This document shows, one piece after another, positions 1 to 4,168 of a stretch of 7,232 nucleotides of DNA (position 1 is the stretch's first letter; every line of letters begins with the position of its first letter). The DNA lies in NCBI GenBank assembly GCA_041493345.1, contig JBGPYQ010000176.1, positions 1 through 7,232 of the forward strand, in the 5' to 3' direction. This stretch comes from VBDM01 sp041493345 (lineage in GTDB: Bacteria; Pseudomonadota; Gammaproteobacteria; Burkholderiales; SG8-39). Below the pieces are notes generated by a model, which saw only the letters and a list, made by a program, of their open reading frames with translations, searched no databases and was not told where the DNA came from. Position numbers and translations under genes: made by a program.

Positions 1-14
1 ATCTGTGGATACAT
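1..14 (-). CDS. 5' end of an unidentified gene that runs off the left edge (partial)
   Basis: An ATG read on the minus strand from position 14 opens a frame Met-Tyr-Pro-Gln that leaves the window after four codons. It is preceded by a near-perfect Shine-Dalgarno AAGGAGGA (positions 18-25, minus strand). The spacer from AGGAGG to the ATG is 4 nt, which is short but usable. The gene begins about 70 nt beyond repeat copy A and has the same orientation as all the other genes. Nothing about its product can be said from four codons. The call rests on the ribosome binding site alone. Confidence 0.5.
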
Positions 15-82
15 GGTTCCTCCTTGCTGGAAAATGACCGAACGCGCTCGCGCTCCCCGGAGACTGATTTTGGACAGGTCAG

Positions 83-125
83 GCGCATCCTACTCCAGTT
101 CCCGCGAGGTCAAGTCGGGGAAACC
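83..125 (-). repeat. Dispersed intergenic hairpin repeat, copy A
   Basis: This is the 43-nt member of a five-copy family and lacks 2 nt found in the others. On the plus strand it reads GCATC-C-TACTC, then TTCCCG, a 9-11 nt middle, GTCGGGG and AAACC. The arms TTCCCG and CGGGGAA can pair with one bulged base, so its stem is weaker than in copy B. Its right edge touches the TAA stop (126-128) of the 78-residue gene, so in gene orientation the hairpin follows that stop codon directly. It is closest to copy D, sharing a 15-nt stretch AGGCGCATCCTACTC. Confidence 0.8.
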
Positions 126-362
126 TTACGCGGGGAAAATTTCCCTAGACCGGGCAAACGCCTTGTCCGCCAAGTCGCCGAAGAACCGCCGGCAGATCCG
201 CCGCCGCCGCTCGATCGGGTCAAGCCCGGGCGGCAGCGATGCCTCGACCAGCGCGCGTGCGCCCTCGAACATGTCCGCGCACAGGCTCACGCGCTCCGCC
301 GGCGCGAGCGCGAGGAAGCGCTGGCGGACCCGCTTTGCGAATTCAGGCGTCGTGTCGTTCAT
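126..362 (-). CDS. Small protein of unknown function, 78 residues
   Basis: The product is a short, soluble, Arg/Ala-rich protein with no signal peptide or membrane segment. It begins MNDTTPEF and looks wholly helical, with the sequence SLCADMFEGARALVEASLPP in the middle and an Arg-rich IERRRRICRRFFGD segment near residues 50-63. It has only two cysteines (28 and 57), far apart, so no metal knuckle is visible. I recall similar small proteobacterial hypothetical proteins with a DMF.AR.L..ASLP..L pattern, but I know of no assigned role. The ATG at 362 has GGAG 10 nt upstream (373-376). A GTG at 392 in the same frame is less plausible. It lies 61 nt after the M20 gene with no hairpin repeat between, so co-transcription is likely. 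Repeat copy A follows its stop. Its first eight codons and leader are duplicated at 4031-4089. Confidence 0.8.
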   Translation of the reverse strand: MNDTTPEFAKRVRQRFLALAPAERVSLCADMFEGARALVEASLPPGLDPIERRRRICRRFFGDLADKAFARSREIFPA

Positions 363-396
363 CGAGGCATTTCTCCAGCATGTCGGCAACACCCAG
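338..396 (-). repeat. 59-bp direct repeat, copy 1 (start region of the 78-residue gene)
   Basis: Positions 338-396 match 4031-4089 at 58 of 59 bases; the one difference is T383 versus C4076. The unit holds the GGAG ribosome binding site, the ATG and the first eight codons (MNDTTPEF) of the small gene, plus about 34 bp of leader. Matching stops abruptly at both ends. Here the unit is fused to the full open frame of the 78-residue gene, so this is probably the intact copy. In a second minus-strand frame it also encodes MLEKCLDERHDA followed by TGA. Confidence 0.95.
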
Positions 397-408
397 ATCG
401 GCGCTCAT
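343..408 (-). CDS. Possible 21-residue leader peptide overlapping the small gene
   Basis: An ATG at 408, 15 nt after the M20 stop codon, opens a 21-codon frame (MSADLGVADMLEKCLDERHDA) that ends with TGA at 343-345. That is 20 nt inside the start of the 78-residue gene, in a different frame. Its ribosome binding site is weak (GAGA, 8 nt or more upstream). Such an overlap could couple translation of the two genes by termination-reinitiation, but it could also be chance. The last 12 residues recur in the 59-bp repeat copy at 4031-4089. Confidence 0.2.
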   Translation of the reverse strand: MSADLGVADMLEKCLDERHDA

Positions 409-423
409 GGCGCGCAATCTCGA

Positions 424-1674
424 TCATTCCTTCGCCACCTCCATGATCAGCCGCGCGAGCAGGTACAGCCGCGGCTCGATGGAGTCGAGCTCGACGTATT
501 CCGCTTCCGAGGAGTGGTAGCCAAAGCCCATCAGCCCGAAGTTCTCCACCACCACCGGCTTCCCCGAGAGCGCCGCGAACGCCGCATCGGTCCCTCCGCC
601 CTTCGCCGAGTCGTCCACGCCCAAACTCTTCCCGAGTTCCGCGTACACGCCCTGCGCTTTCCGCACCAGCGCGCGCGAGCGCTCGCTCACCTCCAGAGGC
701 GGGCGGCGGCGCTCGAAGCCCGCTTCGACCCGGGTGTCCGGGATGAGCTGGCTCTTCGCCACGGCCTCGCGGAAGGCTTTTTCGATCCCGTCGTAGTCGG
801 CGATGCGCCGCACGCGCACATCCGCATTCGCGGTGGCCAGATCGGGAATGGCGTTCCTCACGGTGCCAGCGCTGGCGATGGTCCAGTTGAACTTGACCCC
901 GCGCGAGGCGTCGCCCAGGTTCCGCGAGGCGAGCAGCTGGTGCGCGAGTTCCAGCAGCGCGTTGCGCCCGTCCTCCGGGTTGACGCCGGCGTGCGCCGCG
1001 CGGCCACGCACCACGAGCGAGGCCGCGCCGATGCCGCTCGTCGCGAGCGCGAGCTGATCCTGCGGCGCGGGCGTGGGCTCGCAGGAAAGGACGAAATCGT
1101 GTTCCGCGGCGATGCCCGTGATCAAGTTGCGCGCGCCCGGAGTGCTCACCTCCTCGTCGGCGTTGATCAGCACGGTGAGCGTCTTGTAATCGCGAAAGCC
1201 CAGTTTCGAGAGCACCGCAAGCGCGTGCAGCACGACCGCGATGCCGCCCTTGTCGTCGGCGACGCCGGGGCCGTAGGCTCGGGAACCCTCGATGCGGAAC
1301 GGGCGTTTCGCCAAAGTGCCGCGCGCGTAGACGGTGTCCATGTGCGCAAGGAGCATCACGTTCTTCCGGCCCGTGCCCGCGAAGCGCGCGACCACGGTGC
1401 GGCCGATTTTCTCCGGCGTGTCGAAGAGCTTCACCGCGTCGGCGCCGGGTTCGACGAATTCCACTTTGCCCCCGAGCGCCGCGAGCCGGGCGCGGAGGAG
1501 CTCGGAGAGGCGGTCCAGGCCCTCGCGGTCGCGGCTGCCCGATTCGATGCCGACCAGCTCGCGCAGCGTGTCGATGACCGCGGGCTTTTCCTTCTGCACG
1601 AGCGAATACACCGGTTCGAGCGGCGCGGCCGTTGCAATTCCAGCAGCGAGGAAACACAAGACGAAAAGACGCAT
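424..1674 (-). CDS. Exported M20-family zinc metallopeptidase, glutamate carboxypeptidase (carboxypeptidase G2-like), 416 residues
   Basis: The protein is predicted to hydrolyse C-terminal glutamate or related amide bonds using a two-zinc centre, most likely in the periplasm. The sequence opens with a Sec signal peptide (MRLFVLCFLAAGIATA, cleavage near residues 16-17). The M20 active-site set is complete. H111 and D113 lie in AHMDTVY, the bridging D140 in GVADDKGG, the catalytic base pair E174/E175 in NADEEVSTPG, E199 in SCEPTP and H387 in GFGYHSSEAEYV. The dimerisation domain lies roughly at residues 210-325 and contains AAHAGVNPE and FNWTIASAGTVRNAIP. From memory, spacing and wording follow Pseudomonas carboxypeptidase G2 over almost the full length, including GGGTDAAFAALSGKPV and RLYLLARLIM. 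Folate or another glutamyl conjugate is therefore a reasonable substrate, but this is inferred. The ATG at 1674 has AGGGAGGGAG (1681-1690) 6 nt upstream. Repeat copy B lies 56 nt upstream of the start; none follows the stop. Confidence 0.96.
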   Translation of the reverse strand: MRLFVLCFLAAGIATAAPLEPVYSLVQKEKPAVIDTLRELVGIESGSRDREGLDRLSELLRARLAALGGKVEFVEPGADAVKLFDTPEKIGRTVVARFAGTGRKNVMLLAHMDTVYARGTLAKRPFRIEGSRAYGPGVADDKGGIAVVLHALAVLSKLGFRDYKTLTVLINADEEVSTPGARNLITGIAAEHDFVLSCEPTPAPQDQLALATSGIGAASLVVRGRAAHAGVNPEDGRNALLELAHQLLASRNLGDASRGVKFNWTIASAGTVRNAIPDLATANADVRVRRIADYDGIEKAFREAVAKSQLIPDTRVEAGFERRRPPLEVSERSRALVRKAQGVYAELGKSLGVDDSAKGGGTDAAFAALSGKPVVVENFGLMGFGYHSSEAEYVELDSIEPRLYLLARLIMEVAKE

Positions 1675-1730
1675 CGCGAACTCCCTCCCTGTGAGAGCGG
1701 GCGCGCGGGAAAGTCCCCGGACGCCTTGCC

Positions 1731-1775
1731 GGGCATCGTACTCCGGCGTTCCCGACAAGGTAAGTCGGGAACGCC
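1731..1775 (-). repeat. Dispersed intergenic hairpin repeat, copy B (perfect 12-bp stem)
   Basis: This is the best-folding member of the family. Positions 1745-1756 (GGCGTTCCCGAC) pair perfectly with 1764-1775 (GTCGGGAACGCC) around a 7-nt loop (1757-1763). The conserved flank GCATCGTACTCC occupies 1733-1744. The hairpin directly abuts the TAG stop (1776-1778) of the HExxH protein gene, so in the mRNA it forms the first bases after the stop codon. No U-run follows it on the minus strand, so it is not a canonical intrinsic terminator. A role in transcript-end protection or factor-assisted termination is possible but unproven. Positions 1731-1771 are identical to 3249-3289 in copy C. Confidence 0.9.
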
Positions 1776-3152
1776 CTACGAGGGTGCCCCGCCCGGCAGC
1801 TCGCGCGGGCGGACGGCGACCACGTGACGGCCGCTGTCGCCGCGATGCCCGACGAACAGCGGGCCCCACGATGGGTTGTGGTCGTGCATTGCTTTCAGCA
1901 TGCCGATCATGGAAGCGAAGAGCGTTGCCGGAGTCGCGTCGCCGAGTGCGGCGGCGATCACGGCGGCGGCCACGACATGGGTGGCGTAAATGGTGCCACC
2001 CGGGTTCGCCGGGATCGCCGTGCCGCCGCTCGCCAGCACGGGCCGCAGCGCAGTGGCGATCGCCTCGTCGGTGTCGTGCCAGTCCTGGATGCCGCGCAAG
2101 GACCGCTTTTCCAGGGCAAGCAGGGGCGTGTCGGCAATCGCCTGTGCGACGACGGCGGCAACGCGCTTGGCCTTCGCCGCGGTGACGGTGTGGCCCGCAA
2201 GGCGAATGCTGCCGGCGTCCTTGTCGGTCTCGGCCTCGATGGCTGCGGCCCAGCGGCTGCGCTGCGCAAAACTCAGCCGGCGAACGGTGGCCGCGGCGAG
2301 GTAACCGCGCACGACGTCGCCAGGGTGCGGGTCGTTCGCAGGACCGTCGGAGCGCAGCTTGGCGACCCCCGTCCAGGCGCCTATCAGGCCCCGGAAGTAG
2401 CCGACCAACCCGATTCCCGCGGCGGGGCCCATGTTGATGAGCCCGAGCACGTCGGCGCCGGTTTCGTCGATGCGCTCCGACCAGTAGGCGGCCATCCACC
2501 CCGGCTGTCCGGCGCGGAGCAGCGCCGCGTGCGTGACGTCGGTCAGTTCCTTGAGCAGGCCTTTGTCTGCGCCCATGATGTCGTGGCCGCCGGTCTCGTG
2601 GCCGAGCGTGGCCCAGCCAAGCAGTCCGCCGTGCGCGTGGGCAGGGGGAAGACTGACGACCGACGTCTCGATCTTCAGGCGACCCATCGAGTCGGCGGGC
2701 CAGGTATACGGTCCGGAATCCGGATTGCCCCACTTCACCAGCGGCGGGATGACTTCGTAGTCCGGCGGCTTGACTCCAACGCGATCTTCCGCGCTCAGAA
2801 AACCGTCAAACAAATCGCTGACGACTTCCTCGAACGCATCGGTGGCCGTCGATTCGTATCCCGAGGCATTCTGCAGCACGGCCTGGACGGCATCCCAAAA
2901 CGGCGTGTTATCGGGGTGTTTCTTGAGCGACTGGAAATCGCCGGGCGTCAGTCTGTTGACCGACGCCACCAGCGGATCGTAAAACTTGTCGCGGTAGACT
3001 GGTGGAAGCGTCGGGCGAACGGGAGCAAGCGCGGTCTTGATCGCGTCCAGCGTGGCAAGGTCGGCCGGTCCCTTGGAAGTCGAGCTTGCGGCAGCCCTCG
3101 AGTCGGCCGTCGCGGCAGCGAGACCTTTCAGATTGAGTTTGGCGGTCGGCAT
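1776..3152 (-). CDS. Unrecognised putative zinc metallopeptidase with HExxH and ExxAD motifs, 458 residues
   Basis: I do not recognise a named family. There is no signal peptide or clear membrane segment, so the protein appears cytoplasmic. The first 30 residues are low-complexity Ala/Ser/Thr and probably disordered. At residues 185-190, GHETGGHD holds a zincin HExxH motif (H185, E186, H190). Forty residues later, ERIDETGADVLG contains E230-x-x-A-D234-x-x-G, resembling the third-ligand helix of M48-type gluzincins. Together they predict a single-zinc peptidase fold, but overall similarity to M48 is not evident and there are no membrane helices. Other conserved-looking blocks are SLPPAHAHGGLLGW (167-180) just before the motif, and HDHNPSWGP with FVGHRGDSGRH near the C-terminus. 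The ATG at 3152 has GAGAGGA 6 nt upstream; an in-frame ATG at 3254 lies inside repeat copy C and is unlikely. Copy B touches the stop codon. Confidence 0.88.
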   Translation of the reverse strand: MPTAKLNLKGLAAATADSRAAASSTSKGPADLATLDAIKTALAPVRPTLPPVYRDKFYDPLVASVNRLTPGDFQSLKKHPDNTPFWDAVQAVLQNASGYESTATDAFEEVVSDLFDGFLSAEDRVGVKPPDYEVIPPLVKWGNPDSGPYTWPADSMGRLKIETSVVSLPPAHAHGGLLGWATLGHETGGHDIMGADKGLLKELTDVTHAALLRAGQPGWMAAYWSERIDETGADVLGLINMGPAAGIGLVGYFRGLIGAWTGVAKLRSDGPANDPHPGDVVRGYLAAATVRRLSFAQRSRWAAAIEAETDKDAGSIRLAGHTVTAAKAKRVAAVVAQAIADTPLLALEKRSLRGIQDWHDTDEAIATALRPVLASGGTAIPANPGGTIYATHVVAAAVIAAALGDATPATLFASMIGMLKAMHDHNPSWGPLFVGHRGDSGRHVVAVRPRELPGGAPS

Positions 3153-3248
3153 CGGAGTTCCTCTCAGTGGTGGAGCCTGACGGCAGGAGTCTGAATTTCT
3201 GCTCTTCAAATCGACGCGCGGCGCGACGACTCCGCGAACGCCCGTGCA

Positions 3249-3293
3249 GGGCATCGTACTCCGGCGTTCCCGACAAGGTAAGTCGGGAAAACC
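3249..3293 (-). repeat. Dispersed intergenic hairpin repeat, copy C
   Basis: Positions 3249-3289 are identical over 41 nt to 1731-1771 of copy B. The right arm then diverges (AAAACC instead of AACGCC), which leaves an 8-bp core stem TTCCCGAC/GTCGGGAA around the same 7-nt loop, plus an outer GG/CC after two mismatches. It lies 31 nt after the TAG stop of the CDGSH gene and about 97 nt upstream of the HExxH gene start. The remaining spacer (3153-3248) shows no clear promoter. Confidence 0.9.
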
Positions 3294-3324
3294 CCACTGG
3301 AGGCGCGGCGCCGCGACGAGCCGC

Positions 3325-3960
3325 CTACGCCGCCCGGAACCCCGCCTTCACGTGGCTGCCGTCGCAATAAGGCTTGTTCCCCGACTGCCCGCAGCGGCAG
3401 AACGCCGCTTCGGTGCTGCGATTGACCGTTTTCCCGGTGCCGGTGACGACCTCGACCGCGCCCGACACGAGGAGCGGGCCGTTGGCGGCGGGGCGGATGG
3501 CCAGCGGGCCGTCGCGGCGCGCCAGCAGCCCGCTCCCCTTCAGCGGCGCTTCGCCGCTCGCGACAAAGCCCGCGGCGGCGTGGCTGCCGTCGCAATAGGG
3601 TTTCCTCTTCGACGCGCCGCAACGGCACAGCGTGGCGCGAAACGCCGCCTCGCCCGCGATCCGCAACTCGCCGTGGAACGCGAGCGGGCCGTTCTCGCGC
3701 AGGCGCACGAGGTTCACCTTGGGCGCCGTCTCCGCCGGCCCGCCGTCGAGGCGCTCGTAGGTGATCGCGCCGGAAGGACACTGGTGCGCGAGCTCGGCGA
3801 CCGCTTCCGGCGTGGCGGCGTCCGGGTGGATCCACTCGCCCTGCACGTTGGGCACGAACACGTCCGGGCGCGACAGCACGCAGCCGCGCGAATGGATGCA
3901 TTTCTTCGCATCGAAGCGGATGCGGATTTTCCTGCCGTCGACGATTTCGATGCCGCTCAT
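3325..3960 (-). CDS. Fe-S protein: divergent 4Fe-4S mono-cluster domain plus two CDGSH domains, 211 residues
   Basis: This is a soluble three-module iron-sulfur protein, probably an electron-transfer or Fe-S/redox-sensing protein in the cytoplasm. Residues 1-72 form a divergent 4Fe-4S domain (Fer4_19 type) with C21-I-H-S-R-G-C27 and the CPSGAI block at C61. The first CDGSH module has C112-R-C114 and C123-D-G-S-H127; the second has C188-R-C190 and C199-D-G-S-H203. Each CDGSH module carries the full Cys3-His set known to bind a 2Fe-2S cluster, so two such clusters and one 4Fe-4S cluster are expected. The CDGSH modules share a 19-nt identical DNA stretch (3351-3369 and 3579-3597) over YCDGSH. 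The ATG at 3960 has GAGGA 9 nt upstream (3970-3974). Its partner and physiological role are not evident. Copy C lies 31 nt after the stop. Confidence 0.95.
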   Translation of the reverse strand: MSGIEIVDGRKIRIRFDAKKCIHSRGCVLSRPDVFVPNVQGEWIHPDAATPEAVAELAHQCPSGAITYERLDGGPAETAPKVNLVRLRENGPLAFHGELRIAGEAAFRATLCRCGASKRKPYCDGSHAAAGFVASGEAPLKGSGLLARRDGPLAIRPAANGPLLVSGAVEVVTGTGKTVNRSTEAAFCRCGQSGNKPYCDGSHVKAGFRAA

Positions 3961-3975
3961 GGCTTGTCGTCCTCA

Positions 3976-4035
3976 GATCTCCATCAGGTCGCGCCCGACG
4001 ATCTCCTTCAATGGTAATCGGTGATCCCGACGAAT
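3976..4035 (-). pseudogene. Short open stretch ending just before the CDGSH gene (possible gene remnant)
   Basis: A minus-strand frame reading IRRDHRLPLKEIVGRDLMEI ends with TGA at 3973-3975, 12 nt before the CDGSH start and overlapping its Shine-Dalgarno. This is the typical arrangement of a translationally coupled upstream gene end. The frame is cut at its 5' side by a TGA contributed by the 59-bp repeat, and it has no good start codon. It may be the C-terminal tail of a gene displaced by the duplication, or merely chance. I do not recognise the peptide. Confidence 0.2.
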
Positions 4036-4055
4036 TCAGGCGTCGTGTCGTTCAT
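4008..4055 (-). pseudogene. Truncated duplicate of the small gene's start: 15-codon frame
   Basis: The duplicated ribosome binding site (GGAG, 4066-4069) and ATG (4055) open a frame MNDTTPEFVGITDYH that stops at TGA. The first eight codons equal those of the 78-residue gene at 362, and the remainder comes from unrelated flanking sequence. It ends 47 nt before the CDGSH start. It is best read as a non-functional fragment, although it keeps an initiation signal and could act as a leader peptide. Confidence 0.45.
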
Positions 4056-4089
4056 CGAGGCATTTCTCCAGCATGCCGGCAACACCCAG
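4031..4089 (-). repeat. 59-bp direct repeat, copy 2 (orphan start region)
   Basis: Matches 338-396 at 58 of 59 bases in the same orientation. It lies in the spacer between the patatin-type gene and the CDGSH gene, about 21 nt from repeat copy D. Unlike copy 1, it is not continued by the body of the small gene. Both boundaries are sharp, which suggests a short-segment duplication, a deletion that removed the rest of a second gene copy, or gene-conversion-like transfer. Confidence 0.95.
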
Positions 4090-4109
4090 CACGCCGCGCT
4101 TTATGCAAG

Positions 4110-4154
4110 GCGCATCCTACTCTCGTGTTCCCGCGAGGGTAAATCGGGAAAATC
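4110..4154 (-). repeat. Dispersed intergenic hairpin repeat, copy D
   Basis: This 45-nt copy aligns without gaps to copies B, C and E. The conserved flank GCATCCTACTCT is at 4112-4123. The hairpin arms TTCCCG and CGGGAA form a 6-bp stem around an 11-nt loop. It starts 14 nt after the TAG stop (4169-4171) of the patatin-type gene. It belongs with copies A and E to a subtype whose left arm reads CGTGTTCCCGC or similar. Confidence 0.88.
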
Positions 4155-4168
4155 CGACGGACGCGCCG

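Noticed and set aside
13..1827. 604-codon plus-strand open frame opposite the M20 gene
   Set aside because: It is the antisense of a clear M20 peptidase, with Arg/His/Ala-rich low-information sequence. High GC at third positions removes antisense stops.
424..2733. 769-codon minus-strand frame joining part of the HExxH region to the M20 peptidase as a fusion
   Set aside because: The upstream part is the HExxH gene read in the wrong frame, and the frame also crosses repeat B. The M20 protein has its own signal peptide and a strong RBS at 1681-1690.
3153..3248. Possible promoter (TTGAAG box) upstream of the HExxH gene
   Set aside because: No acceptable -10 element lies 16-18 nt downstream, so the match is too weak to annotate.
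83..4154. Hairpin repeats after single same-strand genes, as in an integron cassette array with attC sites
   Set aside because: The repeats lack the RYYYAAC...GTTRRRY core arrangement (arms read GTTCCCG...CGGGAAC), are shorter than typical attC sites, no integrase is present, and one gene is nearly 3 kb.
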